DNA of 64,000 nucleotides from Areca catechu (Eukaryota; Streptophyta; Magnoliopsida; Arecales; Arecaceae), in NCBI GenBank assembly GCA_021397845.1, contig CM038039.1:4643731-4707730 (forward strand), in the 5' to 3' direction. The translations under genes and the position numbers were made by a program. Under the pieces are notes generated by a model. The model was not told where the DNA came from. It saw only the letters and a program-made list of their open reading frames with translations, and ran no database searches. Below are positions 29,490 to 41,093 of this stretch, one piece after another. Position 1 is the first letter of the stretch, and every line of letters starts with the position of its first letter.

Positions 29490-30750
29490 CTAACCCCAAG
29501 ATAATAGATTTAGAGTCTTCTAATCATATGATAGGTGACTCCACTACCTTCACATCGTACTTTCCTATGTCAAGGAGAGATAAGGTCTAGATAGCAGATG
29601 GATCTTTATCTCCCATTTTTGGAAAAGGGACTATACCTTGCACTCTACTAATAAATTTATCATGTCTTACATATTTCAAAATTTTTTAATAATTTTGTCC
29701 TTAAGTATCCTTACCCATGATTTACAATGCAAGATTACTTTCTTTCCTGCACATTATATTTTTAGGAGCTGGAGATAGGAAATGTTATTGGATTTGGTAG
29801 CATACATGATGGTTTTTACTATTTGAAGAAAGGAGTACTGACAGCAAGAAATCAAGCTAGTATGTGTGTCTCTACGAAACAGGAACTAATCAGGGGGCAT
29901 CACTGCTTAGGACATCTGCTTTTAGAATCTTTGAGAATCTATTCCCTTCTTTATATGCAAAGTACAATAAAAAGTTATTAGTATGGATGCTTATCAATTT
30001 CCAAAACATACTAGAACTATTTATCATAGTATTGGACATAAGAGTTTTAGTCCTTTCTCTATCGTTCATTCAGATGTATAGGGTCTTACTAGAATGAATT
30101 TTATTTCTGGGTGCCATTGGTTTGTGACCTTCATTAATTGCTTTAGCAGGGTCACTTGGATATTTCTGATGCAAGCCAAAAGTAAAGTTCTCTCCTGCTT
30201 TCAACATTTTTATATGATGATCGAGACATAGTTTAGTGTAATGATCAAAGTACTACGATCAGATAATGGGACTGAATATGCTAATGGTGACTTTCAGCAG
30301 TATTTAAATAATCATGGCATACTTCATCAAATCATATGCATCAATACACCAGCCCAAAATGGTGTCTCCGAGTAAAAAAATTGGCATATCTTGAAGGTGG
30401 CTCGTTCTTTGCTTTTTATTATGAATATATCCAAATTTTTATGGGAAGATGTAGTATTAACATGTACCTACATGATTAATTGCATGCCACTTTGGGTCTT
30501 AAACTTTCAAATACCCTTGGAAACCCTCCAGAGATCCAACTCTTAAATGGTTCCACCAAAGGTATTTGGCTGTGGGTTTCGTTCATAATAATAGGCTAGC
30601 ATAGGAAAGTTGGATTCTCGGATGAAGAAATGTATTTTCATAGGATACTCAGTTATGAAAAAGGGGTACAAATGCTACTGTCCAATTGATTAAAAAATGA
30701 ATATCAGTATGGATATTATTTTTTGAGAGTCTGAGCCATATTACTCTTCG
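29490..30750 (+). pseudogene. Copia D protease end and integrase
   Basis: IIDLESSNHMIGDSTTFTSY (about 29,505) is the protease active-site region, with the usual D-S-G-A changed to D-L-E-S. Integrase parts follow: FSPFSIVHSDV (first Asp), INCFSRVTWIFLMQAKSK, VLRSDNGTEYANGDFQQYL (second Asp) and CINTPAQNGVSE, where the catalytic Glu is seen. Numerous stops lie between. Confidence 0.85.
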
Positions 30751-31179
30751 ATCTCAGACCAGTCATAGTATATGAACCCAGATACTAATTCCTTCTCTTC
30801 CATGTCACTTTTCATGGATGGCACTGGTCAAGAGGGGGAGAATGAGAGTACCAGCGATACTAGCGGAGATGATAAAGGAGAAGGAGATGATAAGGGGAGA
30901 AGGGGGAGCTACAGAAAATACTGGTGCATATACTAGTGAGATTGCTTTGCATCCTACCCATACCCAAGCATTGGATCTTGTCAATAGCTCTATTTCTTCG
31001 GCTGAACCTTCAGGTATAATATCTTCTCCTTCGCTTCCATATATTTATGACATTAATTTTTATCTTGCTATTGCACTTATAAAAAATAGTTATACTTGCA
31101 AATCTCGGTACAAGAATAATTTGAGTAGTACTCATCATTCTATAGATAATTTTGTTTTCTTTGAATTTTTATCTCCACC
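30751..31179. other. Copia D linker between integrase and RT
   Basis: Low-similarity linker of the polyprotein with Ser/Glu-rich fragments. An open frame at 30,818-31,225 covers it but shows no recognised domain; hinge regions of Copia elements are usually variable. Confidence 0.5.
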
Positions 31180-32738
31180 ATTTAAAGCTTTTTTATGTCC
31201 TTGCTTTTGTGGTTGTTCTCCATGATTGGAAGGAAGCTATACAAAATTTAAAATGGAAAGAAGCTATAGTTGAAGAGATGCGGGCTTTTGTGAAGAATGC
31301 CACCTGGGAACTGGTATCACTTCCAGCTATGAAGCATATTATTCGGTACAAGTGGATGTTCACTTTTCAAATACACATCTAAAGGCAAGGTTGAGCATTT
31401 GAAGGCAAGGCTGGTGGTAAAAGGGTATACCTAGATTTATGGTATTGACTACGATGAGACCTTTGCCCCAGTTCCAAAGATGAACATGGTTCGAACTCTG
31501 ATATTATGTGTGGCTAATTTGGAGTGGGACCTGTGGCAACTTGATGTGAAGAATGCCTTCTTACATGATGACCTGAAGAAAGAAGTATACATGGATATAT
31601 ATCCAAGTTTTGAAAATAAAAAGACTTCTGACAAAGTGTGCAAACTTAAAAAATCTTTGTATGGGTTAAACCCTGCATATGGTTTGATAGGTTCAGAAGA
31701 GCAATGTTAGACCAGGACTATAGGCAAAGCAATGTTGACCATACTATATTTATGTGCCATTATGATAGTTGACTAATTATACTAATTGTCTATTTGATGA
31801 TATTGTATTAACTGAAAATGATAAAGAGAAGATGTTGCACCTTAAGAAATGCCTTGCCTGTGAATTCGAGATTAAAGATCTCAAAATTTTGTGGTATTTT
31901 CGCGGTATCGAAGTGGCACGATCATCCGGGAGCATTATTCTATCTCAGCAAAAAATGTCCTAGATATATTGAAGGATAATGGGATACGTGGATGCAAATC
32001 AGCTAGCACATCTATTGATTACAATCATGGGGTGCGATCGGTTGGAGGAGACTAGATGGATAGGGAGCAATATCAGCAACTCATGGGGCATTTGATTTAC
32101 CTATCACATACATGCCTAGATATTGGTTATGCTGTGAGTATGGTTAGCCAGTATATGCATGATTCTAGAATTGTTCATTTGAAGGCGGCTAATAGAATTC
32201 TACGGTATCACAAAGTTATCCTAGGAAAAGTCCGTTCTTTGTCCATAATAATCATCTGAGGATTGAAGTTTATACAGATGTAGATTAGACTGGCTTCCTT
32301 AACGATAGAAGGTCTACTTCTAGATATTGCACTTTTGTTGGTGGCAATCTCATAACTTATGTAGCAAGAAACAGAATGTGGTGGCCAGCTCTACTGCAGA
32401 GGCAGAATACTGAGTTATGGCATATGGAGTATGTGAAGTGCTCTGGTTGAGAAGGCTGCTAATTGAGTTAGAACTCATGCAAAGACATTCTTTGATGTTG
32501 TACTGTGATAACAAGTCTGCTATCAATATAGCAAATAGTCCAATATAACATGATCACACCAAATGTATTGATATCGATCAACATTTCATCAAGGAGAAGC
32601 TAGATAAGAAGATTATTTGTATGACTTTCGTCGGGTCCTCAGATTAGCTTGCAGATTTGCTTACAAAGGATCTCAGTAGTAGTGTGTTCCATGAAATTAT
32701 TGGCAAAATGAGTCTTGGTAATATATATGCACTATCTT
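31180..32738 (+). pseudogene. Copia D reverse transcriptase and RNase H
   Basis: RT begins with WKEAIVEEMRAFVKNATWEL. Then come TFAPVPKM-like DNA at 31,460, LDVKNAFLHDDLKKEVYMDI, VCKLKKSLYGLNPAYG and the active-site box LFDDIVLTENDKEK (31,793). RNase H shows EVYTDVD (32,268), STAEAEY and LYCDNKSAINIANSPI (32,500), ending LADLLTKDL. Stops and frameshifts are spread throughout. Confidence 0.87.
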
Positions 32739-32747
32739 GAGGGGAAG
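32739..32747 (+). promoter_or_regulatory. Polypurine tract of Copia D
   Basis: GAGGGGAAG directly precedes the LTR start TGTTGGAATG, the standard Copia arrangement. Confidence 0.85.
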
Positions 32748-33016
32748 TGTTGGAATGAATTGTAATATCCTTAATTAGGAGGATGTAATCTTTCTTACTT
32801 TAGGAATGAGTTGTAATATCCCTAATTATAGGGATTATAATATTTCTAATTAGAGGGATTGTAATTCTTCTAATTTTAGAAGAAGAGGGTCCTAATATTT
32901 CAAAATAGAGAATTTAAAAATTAGTAAAAGAGAATTCTTGTGCATCCTGGAAGGTACTATTCATTTTTTTTCAAATTCTTCTCTATCTCTGTTCTCTCCT
33001 TCATTGGTATTCAACA
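32748..33016 (+). repeat. 3' LTR of Copia D
   Basis: It starts TGTTGGAATGAATTGTAAT and ends GTATTCAACA, 269 bp with TGT...ACA borders. Inside, TTGTAATATCCCTAATTA-type units of about 25-40 bp recur four times. Confidence 0.85.
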
Positions 33017-33711
33017 CTTTTCATCTCCACCATTGCAGTACACATTATTTTGAGCATTCATCCATGTGTCTCCATCCATTGGGCCATTATTTAGATGCAG
33101 GACGGTAATCTAGTGATAACATCTCCAATTTCAGTTGCTCAGAGTTGCCGAATAAAATTTATCTCATCGCCAAATAATATATATAATCATGAATGAATTC
33201 TTTTCTTGGAGTCCTCTTGCTTCAGAATCTTAATGACTTAAGCTTGTTTTCTCCCTGTAACAATCATATTTTCTGTAAATTCTTCTGCCGACTGTACGGC
33301 TGTCAAGCTCTTTTGTTAATAAGGCCAGGTGACTTAAGTGCTTTTGCACAAGAGTCTGCTTTTTAGCTCAAAGAAAAGAATTGTTCAATTCTCTGCAGCC
33401 CCAACAACGACTTGCTTACCTTTAGAAGATTTATTCACAACGACATTTTATCGCCGGATAAGTTATTCCATCAAACAAAGTTATTCCAATGTCTAAACAG
33501 GCCCTAAAGAGAAGAACAATACATGGTTTAAAATAGGAGAGCATTTACAAAATGATGAATTCACGATCATTAAAACTTTATGATTATCATCACCTCCACA
33601 ATGGTTAATTAGACTACTATGTATAAGCCAACCACCTTACCGTGATCCAAAACTAATTTATCCTTTGCAGAAATAATTTATCCGTTGAAAAAGGGATGGT
33701 ATTACTGTTAA
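33017..33711. other. Unassigned spacer with SINE target site
   Basis: No gene or repeat was recognised. The last 21 bases (33,691-33,711) are the left target-site duplication of the SINE. Confidence 0.5.
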
Positions 33712-34104
33712 GGTGGTAGCCCGGTTGGCAGAGACCTTGCTTTACTATCAATCAGTCATGAGTTCGAGGTATGATTTCGTGGGTGATTTGAAAATTTTTT
33801 GGGATCCAGACAGTTGGTGTGAATAAGAGGTCAAGATCTCTTTCTTTGTCCTTGTTTTACTAGTTGACATTTTAGTGGTATCAAGTTGATATGACTTGAT
33901 CAAATCTAAAATTTTTTCTGGGATCCGCGACGATTGGTATGTGAGAGGTTAGGGTCTCTCTTTGTCCCTGTTCTACTAGTTGGCATCTTAGTGGTATCAG
34001 GTTGATAAAAGTATCTTGAATCGAACATTACCTGGTATTGCGAGAGTCTGCGAGGGTAGCTACACCGGGATTTATCCTCCCATCCCTTTTTGTTTACCAA
34101 AAAA
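33712..34104 (+). mobile_element. tRNA-derived SINE with target-site duplication
   Basis: The left end GGTGGTAGCCCGGTTGGC is a pol III box A-like segment and GAGTTCGAGG at about 33,771 resembles box B, as in tRNA-derived plant SINEs. The right end is TTTTGTTTACC plus an A run. AAGGGATGGTATT starts a ~20-bp duplication present on both sides (33,691 and 34,105). The 3' body exists as two tandem versions (about 33,793-33,895 and 33,908-34,015), each with GGGATCC, GGTCTCTCTTTGTCC and TTTTAGTGGTATCA-like blocks. Confidence 0.85.
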
Positions 34105-34149
34105 AAGGGATGGTATTGCATTAACAAAGCAATGACCTTGGAGACCTGG

Positions 34150-34738
34150 GGTTCTTGCATTGTACCTAGAGCGTCTTGTTGGATTTTCATATCTTGGAAA
34201 CCCTTTCCCCTCCACAGGTGTTGAAGGTTAATTTTGATGTAAGTGTCAAGGGCAGACGGGGTGGTGCTAGCTTTGTCATCGGCAGTCATGGGTCAGGCCT
34301 TTTGGCTATGGGGGGAGGTATCTCCATGACTTGGCTGTTCCTGCTGCTGAGCTGATTTGCATGTGGGCTGGGATTGTCTATGCCACCAAAGTTTTATATG
34401 CGAAGTATTTGATCCTTGAGGGTGACTCGGCCACGGTTGTCTCGTGGATCCAGGAGGCTATCAGGACTGATGTGAGGCATCCCTTGCTTCGAGATATTGC
34501 CGTGTTGCTGCAGGCCTGTACGGGATTTTTGATCCATCATGTGTATCGCGAAGCGAACTTGGTTACTGATTGGGTCACTTATTATAGCTGATCATTCTGT
34601 TAATATTTTATGGACGGACCTGGAAGATTTTCCTGCTTTGTTTCGTGACATCTTCCTTTCTGATCGTTTTGGATATGTTCACACTAGATACGTATAGTGT
34701 GGGTTATCCGGCTTATTAAAAAAAAAAAGAAAAAAACA
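34150..34738 (+). pseudogene. LINE 3' end with RNase H domain and poly(A)
   Basis: The frame starting near 34,225 gives LKVNFDVSVKGRRGGASFVI (first Asp of a plant LINE RNase H) and then shifts. The next frame continues VPAAELICMWAGIVYATKVL (Glu), LILEGDSATVVSWIQEAI (Asp) and HVYREANLVTDWVTYYS (last Asp). About 130 bp of 3' UTR and a poly(A) run (34,718-34,738) follow. This is the RVT_3-type RNase H tail of a 5'-truncated L1-like element. It lies next to the SINE's right duplication. Confidence 0.82.
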
Positions 34739-35136
34739 AAGTTGGTAAATTCCGTATGAAGGGGGTCAAAGAAAAGGTCACTTCTGCTAGATTTGATTAA
34801 TGTAATATAGACTTCTAAATATCAGATGGTCAAAATGGCGTTGTTCGTATTGCCAGATCTGATTAACAGCTCTAGCTTAACAAAAAATCTCGGCTATATA
34901 TTCTTCCATCAAAAAAAAAAAAAAAAATCTCAGCCATTCAACCCATTTGCATATATAACTTTTTAAAAATACCAGAGGAATAGAGAGATGCATCTCATGG
35001 ATATCCTTTGCCCTGGAGGTGCTCCCAGGAGCTCTGCACATCGTAACCAAAATATCCATGAAGGTACGATTTATAATGATAATTATTATAGAAAACAACC
35101 TTCTGAGTTGTAGTCCACAGCTACTCTAAACTCTCA
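34739..35136. other. Unassigned spacer
   Basis: Anonymous AT-rich sequence with an A run at 34,910-34,927. No feature is supported. Confidence 0.4.
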
Positions 35137-36544
35137 AGGTTGAATTTGGTGGATCGCCAGGAAATCCTGAATAGTAATCTGGATTACTTGCAAGATAGAT
35201 TACCACGAGATAGATTGTCAGTAATGCTGATTACTGTGTTTGGTATATACAGGTAATTTATCAGTAACATTAATTATTGTATTTGGTATGATAAATAGAT
35301 TACCAGTAATTTAAGCTCAAATTTTTAAAATATTCCTAAATCAAATTTATTAAAAATTTATTATAATAGAATATAGTAATATAATATAATATTATATTAA
35401 TATAATATATTATTTGATATTTGTAATATAATATAGTATTATATTATTTGATATTTTATAATGTAATTATTTATAAAATTATATAGTTAATAATGTATTA
35501 TATAATATTATTATATATTATATTATATTGAATATATTATACTATATTTAATATAATATAATATATGTTATGTTATGTTATAAAATATAATATATAATTT
35601 AAATTATATTATATTACACTCTATTGTTATATAATATATAATTTAAAATATTCTATTTCTAATATTACAAAAAAATAAAATAAAATACATTAATGTAATT
35701 TAGAATAGTATTATTATATATACTATAATATTATAGTACATTTTGTTATATATTTTATAATATAAAACATTAATTATTATATTATATTATACTACAAAAT
35801 ATAATATTATATAGTATATTATATAATATTACAATATTAATATAATATAACATATTTTGTTATATTTTATATTTTATTATAAAAAATATATTAGATTATA
35901 TCATATTTAAAATAACATAGTATATTTATTTGAAATATATTTATATATTTATATATAATATGATATATATTTAAATTATGTATTTATGTAGAATATAAAT
36001 ATATTATTTTAAATTTAATAATATAATATATATAAATTTAATGTATTACTTAAGTATATTTAAAAGATTATATATAATTTTTTTACATTTATTTAGTACA
36101 AAAAATAATTTTCAATTTTTTAATTTTAATATAAAATATAAAATATTTTATATTTAATAATATAAAATATTTAAAAATTATATTTTTAATAAATAGCTAA
36201 AATGTAAAAATTATATTTTTATAAATAAAATATAGATTTAAGAAGAGATCTCAACCAACACCTAGAGGACCTATATGAGAGGGAGAAGGGAAATGTTTCG
36301 TTCTCACCAAAGCGAAAGGGACGGGGCAATTTTGTAAAAATAAAAAATACCAGATTATCATATTTCCGGTAATCTGGATAGCCATCTCTCCTTGAGATAA
36401 TATGGATTACCATATGAGAGGCAATCCAGATTACCACTACAATATAGATTACCGGTTTAAAAAAATACCAAACAAGATTATCTGGTGGGCCCAGTTTAAA
36501 ATTACCAGTAATCTGGATAGATTACCGTCTACCAAATGCAACCT
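35137..36544. mobile_element. AT-rich non-autonomous TIR element
   Basis: The left end AGGTTGAATTTGGTGGA matches the complement of the right end, AGGTTGCATTTGGTAGA. Subterminal regions repeat the palindromic word GTAATCTGGATTAC and the phrase TGTTTGGTA many times (35,175-35,300 and 36,345-36,530). The core (35,330-36,240) is over 85% A/T and has no coding potential. No clear target-site duplication was seen, so the superfamily is open (Harbinger or hAT are both possible). Confidence 0.65.
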
Positions 36545-36772
36545 AAGGATAAAGGATGTGACGTCATGGAGGGAGATTCGCTATGCCCGTCAGGCTCTGC
36601 ACCTCAACCATCTCATCATCGAGGGAGATGGTGTCATGAAGCACAGAGAGGTGGCGAAGGTGGAGAAAATTTTGAGCACCATGGAGACTAAACTTGGTAC
36701 TACGATGATGTGCTGGCATTATAAGGTTCTCTCTGTTTTGATATTTTGGATTGCTCTTGTACCAGAGCGGTA
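36545..36772 (+). pseudogene. Second LINE-type RNase H fragment
   Basis: VTSWREIRYARQALHLNHLI followed by IEGDGVMKHREVAKV resembles the 'AWxGIxYA ... LxxEGDS' stretch of the LINE RNase H at 34,330-34,450, including its Asp. It is only about 180 bp, then the similarity ends. Confidence 0.5.
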
Positions 36773-36780
36773 ATATTTCT

Positions 36781-37876
36781 GGGAAAAGTCTTTCTGCATC
36801 GCGTGCGGTGCAAGAAATCCAGTGTGGCCCGCACCGTGCTTTTTTATTGGTCTAAATGTATCCATTGTAGCATGACTGGATGGGAGCTGAGCGTGACTAG
36901 CATTAATTATCATTCAGCTTTTATTTGAAATTTTCGTTCAGACCAAAATATCCTTTCCTCCAGTTCCTTTTCTGCATGGATGTCGTAAGTTTTGAACTAG
37001 GGTGTCATAGCTTTTGAACTAGGGTGTCGTAATACTGTTTCATGTTTTAATTTATATTTTTCTGTAGGGGTGTCGTAGGTTTTGAAATAGGGTGTCGTAG
37101 GTTTTGAACTAGGATGTCGTAGGTTTTGAACTAGGATGTCGTAATACTGTTTCAGGTTTTAATTTATATTTTTCTGTAGAGGTGTCATATGTTTTGAACT
37201 AGGATGTCGTAGTTTTTGAACTAGGATGTCGTAATACTGTTTCAGGTTTTAATTTATATTTTTTGCAGGGGTGTCGTAGGTTTTGAACTAGGGTGTCGTA
37301 ATACTGTTTCTGGTTTTAATTTATATTTTCTGTAGGGGTGTCGTAGGTTTTGAACTAGGGTATCATAGCTTTTGAACTAGGATGTCGTAATACTGTTTCT
37401 AGTTTTAATTTATATTTTTTGCAGGGATGTCGTAGGTTTTGAACTAGGATGTTGTAGCTTTTGAATTAGGGTGTCGTAATACTGTTTCTGGTCATTTTTG
37501 AACCAGGATGTCGTAGGTTTTGAATTAGGGTGTCGTAAGTTTTGAACTAGGGTGTCGTAATATTGTTTTAGGTCATTTTTAAACCAGGATGTCATAGTTT
37601 TTGAACTAGGATATCGTAGGTTTTGAACTAGGATATCGTAATACTGTTTCAGGTCATTTTTTGAATCAGGGTATCGTAGATTTTGAACTGGGATGTCGTA
37701 GCTTTTGAATTAGGGTGTCGTAAGGGTATTTTGGTCTGGACAAAAATTTCAATTAATGCTAGTCATCTCAGCTTCTGTCCCATCATGCTACAGTGAATAT
37801 TTTTGGACTAATAGGAACGTGCGGTGAAGATCATGCTGGATTTGTTGCACCGCACACGGTCCACAAAGAATTACTC
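36781..37876. mobile_element. TIR element with a 21-bp minisatellite core
   Basis: The left ~175 bp (36,781-36,955) is the reverse complement of the right ~150 bp (37,727-37,876): GTGCGGTGCAAGAAATCCAG pairs with CTGGATTTGTTGCACCGCAC. The 8-bp direct repeat ATATTTCT borders it at 36,773-36,780 and 37,877-37,884; the ninth base outward differs (A versus C). Between the arms are repeats of GGTGTCGTAGGTTTTGAACT. An 8-9-bp duplication fits hAT or Mutator movement. There is no coding capacity. Confidence 0.85.
36956..37726. repeat. 21-bp minisatellite with a higher-order pattern
   Basis: The unit GGTGTCGTAGGTTTTGAACT plus A recurs, mostly in groups of two to four, separated by ATACTGTTTCAGGTTTTAAT and T-rich spacers. 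Because 21 is divisible by 3, periodic open frames appear on the minus strand (for example 37,410-37,595). Confidence 0.9.
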
Positions 37877-40800
37877 ATATTTCTGACTGCCTGGGTCCGG
37901 GACAACCTGGCCTTGTTACAGCCCATTAGCATATCCATGAAATGGCAAAAGCCCAATGAGCGGTCGCAAAACGAAACTAAAACACATGTAGAAATAGAGA
38001 TCTGTCTGTCAGCTTAATAAGTAGATTTGCTTTATTCTAGAGAGACAAACACCTATATTCCAGCTTAAATTTCTTCATGCAATTTATCTTTGGGTTTTTC
38101 TATTATTCTAATAATGTAGGCTGATGTCGTAATACTGTTTCTGGTTTTAATTTATATTTTCTGCAGGGATGTCGTAGGTTTTGAATTAGGATGTTGTAGC
38201 TTTTGAACTAGGGTGTCGTAATACTGTTTCTGGTCATTTTTGAACCAGGATGTCGTAGGTTTTGAATTAGGGTGTCGTAAGTTTTGAACTAGGGTGTCGT
38301 AATACTGTTTTAGATCATTTTTGAACCAGGATGTCATAGTTTTTGAACTAGGATATCGTAGGTTTTGAACTAGGATATCGTAATACTGTTTCAGGTCATT
38401 TTTTGAATCAGGGTATCGTAGATTTTGAACTGGGATGTCGTAGCTTTTGAATTAGGGTGTCGTAAGGGTATTTTGGTCTGGACAAAAATTTCAATTAATG
38501 CTAGTCATCTCAGCTTCTGTCCCATCATGCTACAGTGAATATTTTTGGACTAATAGGAACGTGCGGTGAAGATCATGCTGGATTTGTTGCACCGCACACG
38601 GTCCACAAAGAATTACTCATATTTCTGACTGCCTGGGTCCGGGACAACCTGGCCTTGTTACAGCCCATTAGCATATCCATGAAATGGCAAAAGCCCAATG
38701 AGCGGTCGCAAAACGAAACTAAAACACATGTAGAAATAGAGATATGTCTGTCAGCTTAATAAGTAGATTTGCTTTATTCTAGAGAGACAAACACCTATAT
38801 TCCAGCTTAAATTTCTTCATGCAATTTATCTTTGGGTTTTTCCTATTATTCTAATAATGCAGGCTGATGTCGTAATACTGTTTCTGGTTTTAATTTATAT
38901 TTTCTGCAGGGATGTCGTAGGTTTTGAACTAGGATGTTGTAGCTTTTGAACTAGGGTGTCGTAATACTGTTTCTGGTCATTTTTGAACCAGGATGTCGTA
39001 GGTTTTGAATTAAGGTGTCGTAAGTTTTGAACTAGGATGTCGTAATACTGTTTTAGGTCATTTTTGAACCAAGATGTCAGTTTTTGAACTAGGATATCGT
39101 AGGTTTTGAACTAGGATATCGTAATACTGTTTCAGGTCATTTTTTGAATCAGGGTATCGTAGATTTTGAACTGGGATGTCGTAGCTTTTGAATTAGGGTG
39201 TCGTAAGGGTATTTTGGTATGGACAAAAATTTCAATTAATGCTAGTCATCTCAGCTTCTGTCCCATCATGCTACAGTGAATATTTTTGGACTAATAGGAA
39301 CGTGCGGTGAAGATCATGCTGGATTTGTTGCACCGCACACGGTCCACAAAGAATTACTCATATTTCTGACTGCCTGGGTCCGGGACAACCTGGCCTTGTT
39401 ACAGCCCATTAGCATATCCATGAAATGGCAAAAGCCCAATGAGCGGTCGCAAAACGAAACTAAAACACATGTAGAAATAGAGATCTGTCTGTCAGCTTAA
39501 TAAGTAGATTTGCTTTATTCTAGAGAGATAAACACCTATATTCCAGCTTAAATTTCTTCATGCAATTTATCTTTGGGTTTTTCCTATTATTCTAATAATG
39601 CAGGCTGATGTCGTAATACTGTTTCTGGTTTTAATTTATATTTTCTGCAGGGATGTCGTAGGTTTTGAACTAGGATGTTGTAGCTTTTGAACTAGGGTGT
39701 CGTAATACTGTTTCTGGTCATTTTTGAACCAGGATGTCGTAGGTTTTGAATTAGGGTGTCGTAAGTTTTGAACTAGGGTGTCGTAATACTGTTTTAGATC
39801 ATTTTTGAACCAGGATGTCATAGTTTTTGAACTAGGATATCGTAGGTTTTGAACTAGGATATCGTAATACTGTTTTAGGTCATTTTTTGAATCAGGGTAT
39901 CGTAGATTTTGAACTGGGATGTCGTAGCTTTTGAATTAGGGTGTCGTAAGGGTATTTTGGTCTGGACAAAAATTTCAATTAATGCTAGTCATCTCAGCTT
40001 CTGTCCCATCATGCTACAGTGAATATTTTTGGACTAATAGGAACGTGCGGTGAAGATCATGCTGGATTTGTTGCACCGCACACGGTCCACAAAGAATTAC
40101 TCGTATTTCTGACTGCCTGGGTCCGGGACAACCTGGCCTTGTTACAGCCCATTAGCATATCCATGAAATGGCAAAAGCCCAATGAGCGGTCGCAAAACGA
40201 AACTAAAACACATGTAGAAATAGAGATCTGTCTGTCAGCTTAATAAGTAGATTTGCTTTATTCTAGAGAGACAAACACCTATATTCCAGCTTAAATTTCT
40301 TCATGCAATTTATCTTTGGGTTTTTCCTATTATTCTAATAATGCAGGCTGATGTCGTAATACTGTTTCTGGTTTTAATTTATATTTTCTGCAGGGATGTC
40401 GTAGATTTTGAACTAGGATGTTGTAGCTTTTGAACTAGGGTGTCGTAATACTGTTTCTGGTCATTTTTGAACCAGGATGTCGTAGGTTTTGAATTAGGGT
40501 GTCGTAAGTTTTGAACTAGGGTGTCGTAATACTGTTTTAGGTCATTTTTGAACCAGGATGTCATAGTTTTTGAACTAGGATATCGTAAGTTTTGAACTAG
40601 GATATCGTAATACTGTTTCAGGTCATTTTTTGAATCAGGGTATCGTAGATTTTGAACTGGGATGTCGTAGCTTTTGAATTAGGGTGTCGTAAGGGTATTT
40701 TGGTCTGGACAAAAATTTCAATTAATGCTAGTCATCTCAACTTCTGTCCCATCATGCTACAGTGAATATTTTTGGACTAATAGGAACGTGCGGTGAAGAT

Positions 40801-41093
40801 CATGCTGGATTTGTTACACCGCACACGGTCCACAAAGAATTACTCATATTTCTGACTGCCTGGGTCCGGGACAACCTGGCCTTGTTACAGCCCATTAGCA
40901 TATCCATGAAATGGCAAAAGCCCAATGAGCGGTCGCAAAACGAAACTAAAACACATGTAGAAATAGAGATCTGTCTGTCAGCTTAATAAGTAGATTTGCT
41001 TTATTCTAGAGAGACAAACACCTATATTCCATCTTAAATTTCTTCATGCAATTTATCTTTGGGTTTTTCCTATTATTCTAATAATGCAGGCTG
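37383..41093 (+). repeat. Tandem array of five ~742-bp units
   Basis: Units start at about 37,383, 38,123, 38,865, 39,607 and 40,350. Each holds part of the minisatellite, the right TIR of the element above, the duplicated target site ATATTTCT and ~215 bp of right-hand flank ending ATAATGCAGGCTG. Copies differ by only about 1-2% by eye (single-base changes, small indels). The last copy runs into unique sequence at GTGATCTAAG. The plus-strand 74-codon frame repeated in every unit (first at 37,793) is a product of the duplication and is not counted as a gene. Confidence 0.93.

Larger units (their letters stand above)
29490..33016 (+). mobile_element. Ty1/Copia element D, 5'-truncated and decayed
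   Basis: Order on the plus strand is protease end, integrase, RT, RNase H, polypurine tract, 3' LTR, which is the Copia gene order (integrase before RT). No 5' LTR or gag is present; the left side abuts the LTR of Tat element B, which may have inserted into it. Confidence 0.88.

Noticed and set aside
33712..33790. Possible tRNA gene
   Set aside because: Box A and box B are present, but no cloverleaf is evident, and the TSD plus A-rich tail make it a SINE.
37793..38017. Conserved 74-codon ORF repeated five times, and 61-codon minus-strand ORFs
   Set aside because: Conservation follows from recent tandem duplication of the DNA. The plus ORF begins inside the TIR; the minus ORFs are products of the 21-bp minisatellite. 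No codon-level conservation can be claimed.
37000..41093. CRISPR-like direct repeats
   Set aside because: Repeats are contiguous or have repeated spacers, and the context is a plant nuclear genome. It is a minisatellite and tandem array.
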